Source: Lithospermum erythrorhizon (taxonomy: Eukaryota > Streptophyta > Magnoliopsida > Boraginales > Boraginaceae). Taken from it: 64,000 bases of DNA. The position numbers and the translations under genes were made by a program. The notes beneath the pieces are model-generated. The model did no database searches. It saw nothing but the letters and a program-made list of their open reading frames with translations, and was not told the origin of the DNA. The DNA lies in the NCBI GenBank assembly GCA_019722365.1, contig JADFUC010001197.1, forward strand, positions 1 through 64,000, read 5' to 3'. This document shows, in pieces, positions 1 through 13,060 of this stretch; the first letter of the stretch is position 1; each line of letters starts with the position of its first letter.

Positions 1-332
1 ATCAAATTACTTCGTTCAGTTACATGTGCTGTTAGACTTGGGTGTGTATTTCGTTGAGGGAATTACAGTTTATTAAATGCTTTCGCATGTTGTATTTTGG
101 ATTAATATCTTTGAGTTGTATAATTAAGGTGAATTTGTATTATGTTGATTACCGTTGTTTTTATTGTATATATTTGTTAGTTCACAACGATGGACAAAAG
201 TGTATTTTTTATTATTATTAATGTCAAATGAAGTCTTTTTTATGTTGTCGTCCATTGATCGGTATTTCACAATTTAATACCAGTTGTTGATGGCCTTGTC
301 TAGGAGGCGGCCGACACAGGCGGGTCGTTACA
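1..332 (+). mobile_element. 5' LTR (3' part only) of a gypsy-type retrotransposon
   Basis: This is the right-hand end of a long terminal repeat whose start lies left of the window. From about position 31 (GTTAGACTTGGG) it aligns with about 7062-7361, including the shared stretch ending in TTTATGTTGTC. It ends in TTACA at 332 and is followed at once by a methionine-tRNA-type primer binding site, which fixes both the LTR end and the plus orientation. The two copies differ by many small indels. Confidence 0.8.
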
Positions 333-333
333 A

Positions 334-356
334 TTTGGTATCGAGCTTAGGTTTTT
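334..356 (+). other. Primer binding site of the gypsy-type element
   Basis: The sequence TTTGGTATCGAGCTTAGG lies directly after the 5' LTR end. Plant LTR elements primed by initiator Met-tRNA usually have TGGTATCAGAGC here; this copy lacks the A of CAG. The position and the rest of the match make the assignment firm. Confidence 0.75.
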
Positions 357-3300
357 AGGTTTTACGTAGTTAACGTATTGGTTATGTGCTAGGTGTAAGA
401 TGGTCAAGTGGTGAGGTGGGTATTCGGCCTAACTTAGCACGTAGTCACAATTTCTCTTCTTTTAAGATTGTTAATTCCATTTGTTGAGGATGCCGCTTTG
501 GAAGATTTACCCCGTCGAGCTAGCGTGTGAGCATTAGGGGAAGGTTGAGATGGATGGTATTTATTGTTACAAAAGGCGACATGAGATTCGGGCGGTTAGT
601 AAATTTGAGTATGACATTGATGTTTATACGGATTCACGGTTCCCGTTGAAGTTGGGTAGATTTTTATTTTTCACTTTGGATAACGATTAGTTATAGAGGG
701 ATGTGAACTCGAGGCGAGAAAAGTTTGGAATTGAGACATTAAGATATGGATGAGTGGTTGGAATTTGTTGGGGAGAAATTTTTAAAGATGTTGGGAAAGA
801 AATACATAATGTATCGGAGTTAAGGTGTTAGTGGTTGAGGTGTTTATGTAAATCTAAGAGTATTAAGGGTAATCTGGTGATTGTGTTATAAGATTGTTGA
901 TTCTTAGATGAATTGAAGTTAAATCGGTCTTTGAAATAAGCTGGTGGAAGAGTGTTGGTGGGCCAAATTATGATAGTTGGACTGAAGTGTGGGGTAGAGG
1001 AGGATTAATTTAGTTATTATCGGGATGGGCCACTCATTGAGAGATGAAGTGGAGTTAATGAATCTTGTTGTCAGATGTAGGGTATGAATATGAGGCGAAG
1101 AGATATGAAATAAATGAAATAGGTTGATATTGAAAATTCTATTTCGTGGATACTAAGGAATTGAGGATAAAAATTTGAAATGGGAATTTTTTCCGTAAAA
1201 GCTATTATTCACGATTGGTGATTGTCTTGAGGTTATGATCATCTAGATGTATTGGAATATGTTAGTGCATCCCGAAATATTGGAAAAAAATTGGTATTAA
1301 CAGGTGGAATTAGTATAAAGTCTTTCTATTAGTTGATATGAAGTTGGATTTAAATATGGCGAAGGCAGTTGGGATAAAGATGAATATTTTAGTTGATTTT
1401 CATTTTGAAGTTTTATGTTGCTTAAGTTGTGAATTGTTGCTTGGAGAATAAAGTGGGAAAAAAAAAAGAAAATTTTGGGACTCTGGGGGAAATAAAAGAT
1501 GTTTAGTAGTACTCTATTAATAGAGAAATTTGTAGATGGGACGGAAAAAAAAAATCGATGCGGTGGGGTGGCCAAGTCGAGGAAGGAAGAGGAAATTGAC
1601 TGCGAGGAGAAATTAAGTTACGATATACCGGTTAGTGGGACTTAGAAGGAATTACGAGATCACGATGGAAGGTGTGACCTCATGAACAACACGTTAAAGT
1701 GAGAGACTAGATGGAGTTGTTTTGAAAGTGTGTTATGTATCGAAATTAGAATTGAGAAACTATTCTTTCCCGAGACGATAAAAGCGATGAGGCGGATGTT
1801 TCTTGTTGAATAATTTTTATGAAATAAAGATCTTAGCGGAATCTTGATATATTATTTAAAAGGCGTGTCGATAGGGGAATTTTAGGAATTCTGAGAACAT
1901 GATTGGGATTAGGTCGAGCTTGAGATTTTTGGTGGTTGTTAATCTATGATGAAGTTGTGTATAATCGCGTCATGATGAAGCGTGAAGCACGAAATAGAAC
2001 CATGGGGAAGGTATGATATGTGGGTATATGTTATCTTTGGTATATAGGATCACAGTGGGTGTAACTTGACTATGAATTGAAAGAAGAAAGTATGAGATTA
2101 AGATATAAATTTGCTAATAATAGTTGGAACATCAAAAGATTTCTTTAATAGTGCAATTTGGTTGTCAAGTAGTCGGAAAAGACATGAAAGGAATGATGAT
2201 TTCTTGAAGACTTGAATATATTATGCAATTATGGTTAGAGAGCGAATAGATGGTTGAGAAGGTTAAAGGTTACCAAATGAATCAAAGTGCAGTTCGTTTC
2301 TTTGTCGAGGAATAAATATTTCACGACATTTAAGATGATAAGGGGAGTAAAATGTTCGGATATCATATTGGTTACAAGATAAGTGATAACTGATTGTGTT
2401 CCGATTCAAAGGTTGAGGATAAATTTTTTAAGGATGAGTTGAGGGTATAAGCGGAATTCTCGTAAATTATAAGATTTGAAATACGACTCTCGGAGAGAAA
2501 GTTGGATATGATAAGGAAGTAGAATTGGGAATTAGTAGCGGAATATCGATAGATATTGGGATCTCCCTACGTAAAATACATGATGGTTAATGTATCGGGT
2601 CATAAATGAAATTTTTTGTTTTAAGGAATAACATGATGGAAACTAATGATGGTGATACGCTAATGTTAGTTCTAAGGATTTGAATTAATGGACTACTGAG
2701 TGTAGATGAAGGTTGGCCAATTCCGAAGGGACAATGGAGTATTAACAGTGTGAGAATATCGTGTTGCAGCATAATTCGGGGAGCATAGTTATGAGGAATG
2801 GGCTCGTCGTGGTGGTATCTTTCATGTGAGGACTTGGTAGTTTTGAGGTGTATTGTGGCAGGGAATAATTGGTATCATGAGAGGAAGAAAGAGATTCGTT
2901 AACCCGCCTTTCACAGAGGATCTTGCGAAAAAAAAAAAATTTATACTTATGATTGGATGATGGATTTGGAGAAATCCTTAATAAGAATAATAATTGAATT
3001 ATTCTGAATAGATACACAAGTTTTCTCTGCAGCAAAGGTTTGAAGTCCCATTATGTGAAGTGTGGTATAAAAGTTGATGTGGAGCAATTATAAGAATACA
3101 TGGATTTGGTAATGAATTAAGCGAGGGCGTAGTCCGAGATGTTAACGTAGTTTGTAGGTGTTAATAATAAGCGAGGTCGGATGTCAGTTAGAATACAACT
3201 GGAGTGGAATTCGTGAATTCAAGGGCAAATATTTGGAAATATTGTATTGATTTGATTATAAAGGCGCTATCGGAGAAGTAGTGACTATTATGAGGGAGTA

Positions 3301-4842
3301 TAAGGCGTATTGAAGTGTAAGACTGAGTTATGAAGATGATAATTTAAGTAAGAGAGAGAGAAAGTTGCTCACACGGTAGTACTAACTTCCCGAGCCTTGA
3401 GTGTTAGGATGGCGCCGTGAGCTATTGAAGAGATGTTGGAGTTCTAATATTCTTTGAAATGAGATGGGAGGGAAAGGAAAAATGACTCTAATGAGTGATG
3501 AAGAACTCTGAGGGAAGAATAGAACTTGATATGACTACAATTGAGAATAAGTTTCGGATATGTTAAATTAATGAAGGAATGGCATTGGGTGGATGCGATA
3601 ATATAGCCAAGTGAGCAGGGAATTAGAAGTTCGTAAAATGCTTTATACGGGGAGAAGGAGAGGACTAAAAGGAAGGTATGAAGTCGTAGCTAGTTAATGC
3701 TTAACAATTTTTTTGGTACTAGAAGCACGTTAACGATACTTCTTCGATATGAAAAGAAAGTTCAGAATGAAGTGTGATGTGAAGAGGAATATGGTAGATT
3801 GAAATTTTCAAATTTATTGGAACCTGAGACATTGGGAGTGAGATTATGTGATAAGGGGATATTGATAGCTATTGGAGCTAGTAATAAGTTGATACGATAA
3901 AAGGGTTATCAGTAGGTACGTGTGAATGATCGGTTAACATTTGTAGCATGGATGATATATATATATGCATGTTGTTGGAAGATCGTATGGGAAATGGATG
4001 TTGATAAATCATGGAAAGGTAAGGTAGAAATATATGATGTTAGTAGGCCTAGGGTATATATGCTATGGTGAGTGAGATAATAACTTTATGGTTAGATGTT
4101 ATGGCATGACATGAGTGATACAAGCCCAGAAATAAGAAAGGTGCAAAGGGAAAAAAAAACACGATATTGACCTATACGATGATGAAATCATGATGGTATG
4201 AGAATGGTAAATGAGCATTATATGAAGTGTTTGGTGATAATGTATTGATGAGTGGCGATGTGATCTTTATATACATACAGGTAGACTTAATATGTGCGAG
4301 AGTTTGTTAAGGTGGATATGACTATACTATGAAGTGGTGTTTTAAGAGGTATATATGTGGGAGCATTACGAAATGGTGGAGTTATCGGTCATGTATTATA
4401 TGTTAGTTGTATCTTTGAGAAACATGGGTGTATTTCTTGTATACAAATACGAATGTCGATAATAAATAATTTGATAGTGGGGTTTTTGATAAAATTTAGT
4501 TACGTTAATGAATGCGAAGTCGGCAACGAGGTGATATTGTAATGACCGCAATTATGGCGGATACGGTGATATCGATTGATAATAATATTGATTTTGAGTG
4601 GTATTAATGATGGTTGATTTATGATATTGATAACATGGCAAAATATGAATTGATGGGTGTTGAGTGTAATATGGGATATGAGAGGGCGTATATATAAGTA
4701 GTTGGGGTATATGACATGCGATGATTATGGCTATGTTGGAAAAAATGTGATTGGTGACAGATAATAAAACGATATTCGGTAATAAAGCGTATTGAAAGAA
4801 GCGAGTTGGGAAGATGTCAAAAAAAATGGAATTATGTAAATT

Positions 4843-4870
4843 TCGAGGACGAAATTTTATAAAGGTGGAG
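4843..4870 (+). other. Polypurine tract of the gypsy-type element
   Basis: TCGAGGACGAAATTTTATAA followed by AGGTGGAG has the form of the conserved plant gypsy motif GAGGACGAAATTT...AAGGGG(G)AG, which sits directly before the 3' LTR and primes plus-strand DNA synthesis. It fixes the 3' LTR start at about 4878. Confidence 0.7.
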
Positions 4871-6430
4871 TAGGCCTTGATAACGTTAAAATTATTAATA
4901 TTATGAAATAGTATACTAGTTGCTCGGTGGAGTATTTGAGGAGAAATCGAGAAATTTTGAGATTGAATCGTTGGGGATACGGTAGTCGATCGGTTGGTAG
5001 TGCGTTTCGGTATTTAAGATTTTAAAAGTTGTAATCAGGTGGTAGCAATAATATTATTTGGGGGGATTAGAGTTAAATTTATATTAGGTTGTGTTGTTAA
5101 ATCGGGGCGAGAATTAAGCCAGAGCGAGAAGTGAGGAGTGCTGAGATATTTTGGCCTGGGACCCCAGCGGGACAGCGCATCCTTATCTTCTCGTCGTTTT
5201 TAGCCAGAAACCGTTTTAGCCTTTCTTGCTTGGGGCGAAATGGTCATCCTACGCCGAATTTTTTTTCTTCCGTTTCTGCCATGGGTGTCGCTGGAAATCC
5301 AAGAACAAACTTGTGAATCATACTTACTCCTAAATCGTCTAAATGGCATCTGGGTAAGAAAGAGATCGAGATCTCTTGGGATATTTCTTGAGTTTTTAAA
5401 GTTGACTTTTCGGCGGATTTGGTTGAGCTTTTAGATCTTGATTTATTATGGTATAGAAATGTTATACGGGTATCGGTGGGGGATTGCTTGATGATTTTGA
5501 GTAGTTATTGGGGGTTAGAAAGTAGTGTAAAGTGTTATGTTGACTTTTATTGACTTTTCTTAAAGCGACATTAAATGGTAATATGAGGTTAAAGGGCTTT
5601 TTAATATAGTTGTTTTGGTATAGAATTATTGGTTTGGATATGAGATCAGGTAGAATTTTAGTTGAGAAAGTTTGAAGGATTCGTATGAAAAGCTTTTCGT
5701 GATTGAATTGGAGAGTTGTATTTAATGGATTAATTAGTTGTCAATTGATTGTTGGATTGATTAGAATGTGCTTGAAGTGTTGTTGGGGTAATATGTAATG
5801 ACCGAATATTGAAAATATAGTTATGTTGGAATGTTAGAAGGGTATGCTCCCGATCTTGGGGATATGATGATTAGCTTAGAGTTACAAATTGAATGGCAGG
5901 AGCGTGGTATAACACTTTCGGAATATATAGATGTTAAGAGGTTATTCTCTGAGATGTATTATAATGTATAAATTCTTTGAATAGGAGTTGAGCACAGATC
6001 TAGCGTGAGATTCTTTGAAATTATGATTACTACTTTTGGGCTCGAGGTGAGTACAAAATCACCCAGCGATGGGGGCGCTTTCGTATATATTATGTGTTAT
6101 ATATTTTGTATGTGTGTTATCTTGGGATTGATACGATATGTGTATTGTGTGATTATGATTGATCTTATGTGTAAGAAACTTTGATTTATGAGGATTAAAT
6201 ACGATGATGAAATAATTGATTTTGGGTTATATTATGAGATAATTGAGATTATGATTCATATAAATGCGATGACCAGTGATTATGATTTATATCATGGGAT
6301 AGTTGTGAATATGATTAAGTATTTATGAGATTTTGTGTGGGCGTGTCTTTGGCGTATTATTGTAGGTATTGTCTTGATATGTGTTTGATTCTTTTTGTGT
6401 GTTAGTGCGGGCGGTGGTGACCCAGGCCGG

Positions 6431-6498
6431 AGGTTTGGTGTGGTGTGCATATTGTGTGGGTTGCCAGGTGGATTGAGGAGGTTTGGTGTGATATGCAC
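6431..6498. repeat. Two-copy 48-bp direct repeat inside the LTR
   Basis: AGGTTTGGTGTGGTGTGCAT at 6431 recurs as AGGTTTGGTGTGATATGCAC at 6479, a spacing of 48 bases. The second unit is incomplete. Confidence 0.65.
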
Positions 6499-6552
6499 GT
6501 TGGGGAGTGTAGCACCGGTCGGGAGGATGGAGGTGGAGGCACCGTCGATTAT

Positions 6553-6675
6553 GTGGAGGGTGGATTCTACCGTGTGTGTATTATTTGGAGGTGGATTTCT
6601 GCATTGTATGTGTGTATTATTTTGGAGGGTGGATTCCTCGTGTTGTGTATTATTTGGAGGTGTATTCCCTCGTTT
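6553..6675. repeat. Minisatellite inside the LTR, about 3 units of 35-40 bp
   Basis: Each unit begins TGGATTYYT and ends GTGTATTATTTGGAGG. Three imperfect copies follow one another, then a partial fourth (TGTATTCCCTCG). Confidence 0.65.
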
Positions 6676-7361
6676 GATGCCTTTGTGTCTTTGGCTATTT
6701 CCATGAATGAATATGCGTTGTTATGACTGATAAGCTCATGTGTATAGTTTTTTATGTAACATCGTATAAGAAGGATTATGTGAGTTGTGGACTATTATTC
6801 ATTGTGGCACGGTTGATGTATAAGCATATATTATTTATATAAGTATGAATATGTATATGTGAGGACCAAATACAATAGTATTTGTATTGGCTCGGCTTAT
6901 AGGCGACTCGCTTATGGGGCGGGCGTTTTATGCCTAGGTTCCTAAGGGTTGTCGCGGAGGTTGTTGAGAGTTGCATTGATAGGGTACGGATTGAAGATCG
7001 TAGATGAGGCGGTGGTGGCATATGAATTCCTCGTGATCATTTCCACTTTTTGTTGTCGGTTGTATATTGTTAGACTTGGGTATTGTATTTCATTGAAGTG
7101 CAGTTTAGCCGTACTTTCACATGTTGTATTTTGGTTCTTGTGTAATCTTTGAGTTGTATAATTAAAAGGTGAATTTGTATTATGTTGTTCGTTGTTTTTT
7201 TATTGTATATGTTGTTAGTTATACGATGGACAAAGTGTATTTTATTATTATTAATGTCAAATGAAGTCTTTTTTATGTTGTCAAATCATCGATCGGTGAC
7301 TACGGTGTCTGAGGGTTGTTGATGACGCTTAATCTCGGGCGGCGCAGGCGAATAGATTACG

Positions 7362-9790
7362 ATTCAAATCAACTTTTGCATGTCTTCCGTCCAATTTCTT
7401 TATGAGTTCTTTCGAGAGAACTTGCTTTTGGCTTATATGAATATGCCGTCCACCGTTCGCTTTACTTGAGAGTCGAGAAGAAATTCAATTCTCATTAAAT
7501 GCTGCGTCACCGAGATTCAACTTTGTAAATCGTTTAGCAAATTCTTCACCTGACAAATCATTAGTAAGAACCGAAAATAATATCATCGACATAAGAATTT
7601 GAACTACTATGAGATGTTTGCCACTTGGTTTTTAAGGAAAAGCGTTGGAATCAGAAACTTTCCGCTAGCTTGAACCCGATTCGCAACTAAATGTGTGCTT
7701 AACCTCTCGTATTACCCGAGCTCACAGGTCTTTGTTTTAAGCCGAGTAAAAGTCTTTGCTCTAGTTTGAAAACGTGATGAGGATAATTAGGATCTTGAAA
7801 CCGGAGGGTTGTTTTACAAAAACTGCCGTCTAAGAAACTCTATTTAGAAAGCAGCGCTTTTGACATCCACCATTTGGTGTAGTTTGAAATCCGTGTATTG
7901 GCGAGAGAATTTGAGAATAATAGAATGGATGAAGGCACAGCCACCGGGCAAAAAGTTTCATCGAAATCGACTGCGCCGACAGTTATAACCTTGAACAACA
8001 AGGCAGAGCTTTTTATTTACTAAAAACTTGACACCGGTTTCGTCAGAGTTTTATTTTACAAAAACCCATTTAGTCCCAATAATGGTTTTATCGAAAGGTT
8101 TTTACTGATATTACTGAGCTTTGCATCTTTCAATTGTTCAAGTTCTTTTTTGCATAGATAAAATCCAATCCGGATCTTACAAGGCTTGTTTAATATTAGA
8201 GCGCTACTTGAGATACAAAGCACTATGGGGAGACAAACATTATTTAGAGAGGATCGAGTAGTTACCCCCTTTGAGATATACTTGGGGCTGAGATCCGAGG
8301 GGGATGATTAGCGATGATTCTCGTCCTACTAGGAAGATCTTAGGTAGTATCGCCACTGGAGATAATAAATCCAGCGTCTTAGATCCATACGATGATTATT
8401 GCTCCCCCCGTAATTGATCTTTCCTCGTTTGATGCTTGGTTTTGAGGCTACGTCAATTCTTTGAGAATCCACGTCAGCATTCTTAGCACAATGAATCATC
8501 ACCGTCTAATACAACTTTCTCGACAAGCCAGTTAGATTCATCAAAGTTAACATGAATAGATTCTTTGCGCATTGATCATTTTTATTGTAGATGATATATC
8601 TTACTCGTTTTAGAATAACCAAGAAAGATTGCCTACAGTTAGATTTAGCGTCAAATTTACCAATCATCTTTGGTGTTTTAGAATAAGCATTTACATCCAA
8701 AACTTTAAAATGTCAATCTGAGGGATGCTGCAGAAGTACAACTCGTAAGGAGTCTTACTCGAATAGGTCTTAGAAATACCGGAAGTTGATGGTATGGCAG
8801 CGGTGTCCGCAGCGTATCCCCCGAAAGTACTTTGGCAGAGTTGTGCTCATTCGACATGAGTGCGGCTTCGTTTCTTGAATAGTCACATTCTTTCGCTCCG
8901 CGACTCCGTTTGTTGAGGTGTTCTTGGTGCCGAAAAGTTGTGTTAGTTCATGCTCCCCCACAAAACACATCGAACTCCTCATTTGAACTTCGCCTCAGTG
9001 ATGAAAGCTCATATGGCCTTGATTTTTGAATCCGCTTTTCGTTCATGACCTTTCACTTGCTTAGCAAACTCTTTAAGCATCACTTTTATTAGCAAGGCCA
9101 ATTACCCAGAGTAAACCTCGAGTAATCGTCCACGATAACAAAAACATATTTGAGAGCCACTAGCTCTACCGATATCAAATACCACTTGAAACAAGTCCAT
9201 ATGTAGCAAATCAAGCACATGGTTTGTGAAACAAGATTTAAAGGAAACTAACGGCGATTTATGCATTTACAGTTGACATGCATCCTTGAAAGTTTAACCT
9301 TTTTATATGAGAGATTAGGTAGGCCTCACAACGTGTGAGTTTTTATGCGATTTAGATAACGTTTGATACTAGCATGTGACCGTCGATGCCCGCAGGCTTC
9401 AGCGTCATCATGTACCACATTCATGTACAAATATTACTAAAACCAACCCGAATCAAAATTAACATAATACCGCGTTATTGATCGATAACCATGTACAACA
9501 AATGAAGATGAAGCGTTTGAAATAATACACTTATGTTTGAAAACTTAACCGCTTAATCATTTTCTACAATTGGCTCACACTTAGCAAATTAAACTTCACG
9601 CCATCAACCAAGTAAAAGTATTTTTAATTTGAAACAGCTTTCTTACCAATCGTCTTTACTAGGATTTTGGCGGTTTCGTTGTTCTCGAACTTTTACGTTT
9701 CAACCGCCTTGTTTCGAGCTTTAAAAGAGTAGAGGCATCTCGAGTCATATACCTTGAACATCCGTATCCACCGTCAAATGTTTTCTTTCT
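7362..9790 (-). pseudogene. Ty1/copia pol remnant: RT, integrase and protease, 3' end missing
   Basis: Broken copia polyprotein on minus. In transcription order: a protease-region motif GYGCSRYMTRD (usual GCSRHMTGD) at about 9740-9769; integrase core end with NGVAERKN at 8887-8910, including the catalytic Glu; integrase C-terminal KFDAKS at 8641-8658; RT start IIGTKWVF at about 8058-8092; an RT match to DFKLYQMDVKSAF around 7860-7905; and the RT active site YVDDIIFGS at 7566-7595. RT-end sequence like SQKQVLSKELIKK follows. The frame shifts many times, so nothing here is translatable. RNase H is absent because the gypsy-type LTR ends at 7361; the rest should lie left of the window. Motifs and the neighbouring LTR suggest the SIRE/Maximus or Tork branch; the branch is inference. 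Confidence 0.85.
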
Positions 9791-11690
9791 TGGATGGCGG
9801 CCCTCCCTCTGACACAAATTTCAATTTCTCGTTCGAGGTACCCGATGTGATTTGGGTCACTTGTGGGATGTAGTAAGGAGGGATGGATTTCTTCACGATC
9901 CGTTTTAGGTCTTAGAGACTTGGGACATAAGGTGCCCGATTCATTTAACGCTGTCACGGGACATTTTTGAAGACTTACTTATGATTTCCTTTTTTCACAA
10001 TAAGTGCAAGTGAAATGCGGTCTTACGAGGAATTTAATACGGGATGATGAAGCGGCGTTAGAGTAGGATAGGAGTTATCGTTTGAATAGCACACAACACT
10101 TTTTTGTTGGTTGGACAGCGTTGAGCCTCAATTTCATTTAGCAACTTGTTTGTTCTCCGCGATTGTGTGAGTTGAGAGATTTCTTGAGTTCAACATTTTT
10201 CCAACTCGATCTTTTTTAAGATTTTTGTTTAAGCTCCAATTTTTCAAGCGAGTCATTTTTCAAATTGGAATCAAGCTTTAACAAAGTAACCATTCTCGAG
10301 AGTTGTTTTTGGCGGCAACTTTTATTAGTTTTGAAAGTTCTTTATTCTTTTTTTAGCAATTTTTCAAAGCTTTACAATAACTTCGTTATAATTGTTGCTT
10401 AGCTCGTCAAAATCGCTACTTGATTTCTAAAATGCGTCGCTAGTGAGGGTCATCGTCAGGGAGAAATGGGGGATTGAAATTACTCCGTTGGGTCTTGTGC
10501 CATGGAACCTGCTTGGCGTTCTTGATTTCAACTTACGGAGTCGGACTAAGCTTAGGATTCGTCATCCCAGTGGCCTTGTTGCGGAGTTTTATTGGGTTGG
10601 GACCTCTTGGCTGGAAGGCGTGGGCAATCCGTTTTGAAGTAATGGGGCTTGTTACATTGGCTTAAGTGATCTCCTTTGATTTTCCCATAACATGCTGCTT
10701 TGCTACTTCCTTTAAGTGATTATCATATCTCTTGAAGCTTTTTATGACCATGATCATTGTTGCTCTTTTGAACTTGAGAAACCTTTTTAGAGTCTAGCAA
10801 GCATGGCCATATCTTCCAAATGCATGCTTACGTCAACTTTTCGCTTTCTCATGAATTTTTTGTACTTTGGCCTTCTGAGAAACCCTTTTCTTACTTTGTC
10901 CATATTTCACCGAGCCTTGTTCTTTTCGCGATGACTTCCTCTTCGGCTTTCAAGGAACCAATGAGCTCTTGGTGGGAAGAATCTTGATATCTTTGGCTTC
11001 ATTGATTTGCCTGAGAACCTTTTGGCCGAACTCGGGATTGGCCGGCTATGATTCTTCGTTTCTCTTCCAGGGAAAGTGTACCACTAGAGAATCAAGTTGT
11101 TGATAATGAGTATTGAACCTTTGATGCATATCTTTGATGGACTCTCGGATACATTTCGAGTTTGATATTCCGCATCGAGTCGGACCCTCGTGGTTTTCGC
11201 TTGACTAGAACCCCGATGTGACGGTTTTCCTATATGAGTCCCATTATTTCCTTGGCCGGCTTTAAAATCCGCCTTTCGGGCATATTCTTCCAGCTACGTT
11301 GCATTGTGGAGAACATGGATGGCCTTGGAGATTTAACTCCACCTTTTTTGACTTCACTCGTCAGCAGTGCTCCATCCTCTTACTGTATCCACATCCCCTC
11401 CGTTGGAACTTGTCAGCGGCCTTGATTCTCTTATGTTGGCCTCTTCCTTTGGTGAATTCCTGAGCTCGGCAGAGAATTTGATACTTACCGATGGAATGAG
11501 AGCGGACCCTTGATGATTATTCTCCATAATTTGCAGTCGATGCTTTCTTGGCGTGATGCTGAAGCAGCGTTGCACACTAATAATCATAGTTTGATCCGTC
11601 AGCTTGATAGGTAGCCTACATGACGACTACATGACACAAAAGTTCCCGAGCTACCAATATTTCACGTTCTTGCCATGATCTTTTCTACAA
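9791..11690 (-). pseudogene. Copia gag remnant with partial zinc knuckle
   Basis: This is the upstream (gag) part of the same minus-strand copia element, between the protease motif and the LTR at 11731. A CTYC pair, the first half of a gag CCHC zinc knuckle, is read on minus at 9997-10008. The rest is too frameshifted to follow. Gag forms the particle that packages the element RNA. The stretch next to the LTR does not contain a clear primer binding site. Confidence 0.55.
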
Positions 11691-11730
11691 GATTTTAAAG
11701 CATTCTACATTAGAGCAGAACACGTCTGGG

Positions 11731-13035
11731 TGTTAGCACAGTTCAGCTGGGGGGGTGAATGGTTTACGTTAAATTATTCCACTTTTTTTTTGAGTTTTAA
11801 TTTAACAATGCGGAATTCTAAAATAATAAGGAATATGTTCTAATGTGATAACTCGATAACTAGCTAAAGAATGGAATTAAGTCAACAATAAAACAACAAG
11901 ATGATTAAGTAATAATATAATGATGACTTAAAGTAAAGAGTAAGGAAGAAGAAATACAATACCGCAAAGATATTAGCGAGCAGTTACTCTTCTTTCGTAG
12001 TCGAACTTTTTCGACCTCGAGTTTGGCAAAGTAACTAAGCGCTTGAAGAAATGTTTGATTACGCAGCGAAACACCAGCTGTTATCGAGCAACGCCTCAAC
12101 CAAATGACCCGAGCTACCCGCTAAAGTTTCGCTCCCGGAGTACGACTGGGTGCAGGAACCAGCTGCAGCTCTTAGGATTTGAGTACTCTTTGACCTAGAA
12201 TAGTAACCCATAGCTTCCCGCTGGGATTTTGAAGATGAATTGTCACTCGACTAGAAACTCTCGATAAAAGATTATGAAGTAATAAGTAGCAAGGGATTTA
12301 TGACTTTTACCTTTTAGCAGCCAAAGAAATAAATGCTCGGAAATTAGGTTTCAAATAGTTCTGCTTGAAAGTTATTTAGGTTTGAAAGAGTGCTTATATA
12401 GTGCTAATTTTGATAGCCATTCGTGACAATCGAGACCGGGGTCTCGATGAGCCCAATGGACGAGACACTTGACTATAAGCCAGCTGCAGTGTGTAGACAC
12501 TGTCGAGAGGAGTCGAGGAGTGCCGATCCTTCGGGACCTATCGAGACCGAAGTCTCGAAGGGGTCTCGATAAAATTCGTGACTGGGAACCACTACCGAAG
12601 GGGTCTCGATAGTTCATAGTGTCAATTCCAAAATAACGATAGATTTGAAGCTAATTCTGAAGCAATGCCACTTGCTTGATCATTTTATGCGAGAGACTTA
12701 ACTATGAATCGTCTATACTTAAGATTTGAAACTACGGACGCCGTTTTTCAAACACAATTAAGTTTAAATGGCAAAAGTCTATATACAAATTTAAAGCGAC
12801 AAAATCTTTAAAAGAGTTTCCTTCTGACTGCTTATAAAAAGAGAACAGGCTCACTTGAGGCTTGGCGTTTGTTTGACTTCATCAATGAGCCTCGAACTTC
12901 CCGATCCAGCCAATTTTAGCACTTGAACTTATTTAGGAATAAGCTTTGAATACATGTTCACTCGGCGGGATTAGTTCGATTAAGCAATTTGTTATCTTCA
13001 AAAAATAGGTTTGAATGGAATCCCGTTATTCAGCA
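11731..13035 (-). mobile_element. Copia LTR (about 1.3 kb), central copy
   Basis: On plus it starts TGTTAGCAC at 11731 and ends near CAGCA at 13035. Bases from about 12225 to 13035 match 14595-15426, including the shared segments CTTATATAGTGC, ATACTTAAGATTTGAAAC and TTTTAGCACTTGAACTTATT. A minus-strand polypurine tract lies at its high end, while the copia gag-pol body lies at its low end. It therefore serves as 3' LTR of one interior and 5' LTR of another. It contains repeated TCTCGA-rich blocks at 12430-12610. Confidence 0.7.
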
Positions 13036-13038
13036 AAA

Positions 13039-13060
13039 CTCCCCCTTTTTTTGATGATAA
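13039..13060 (-). other. Polypurine tract of the copia element (minus)
   Basis: Plus-strand CTCCCCCTTTTTTTGATGAT reads on minus as ATCATCAAAAAAAGGGGGAG, the typical copia (SIRE/Tork) tract just before a 3' LTR. It marks the interior lying at higher coordinates. Confidence 0.7.

Larger units (their letters stand above)
333..4877 (+). mobile_element. Non-coding, C-poor interior of the gypsy-type element
   Basis: About 4.5 kb lies between PBS and PPT. I found no gag, protease, RT, RNase H or integrase motif in any frame, and no open frame of about 100 codons or more. The plus strand is strikingly poor in C: bases 3841-3900 contain 3 C and 16 G. Long LTRs around a non-coding interior fit a LARD (large retrotransposon derivative), a non-autonomous element mobilised by proteins of a relative. 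A fully decayed autonomous element is the alternative. Confidence 0.6.
4878..7361 (+). mobile_element. 3' LTR of the gypsy-type element (about 2.48 kb)
   Basis: The repeat runs from just after the polypurine tract to ATTACG at 7361, the counterpart of TTACA at 332. Its last 300 bases match the LTR piece at the window start. Immediately after 7361, copia reverse-transcriptase coding sequence begins on the minus strand. The LTR is unusually long and carries two short tandem repeats at 6431-6498 and 6553-6675. No LTR promoter could be assigned with confidence. Confidence 0.7.
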
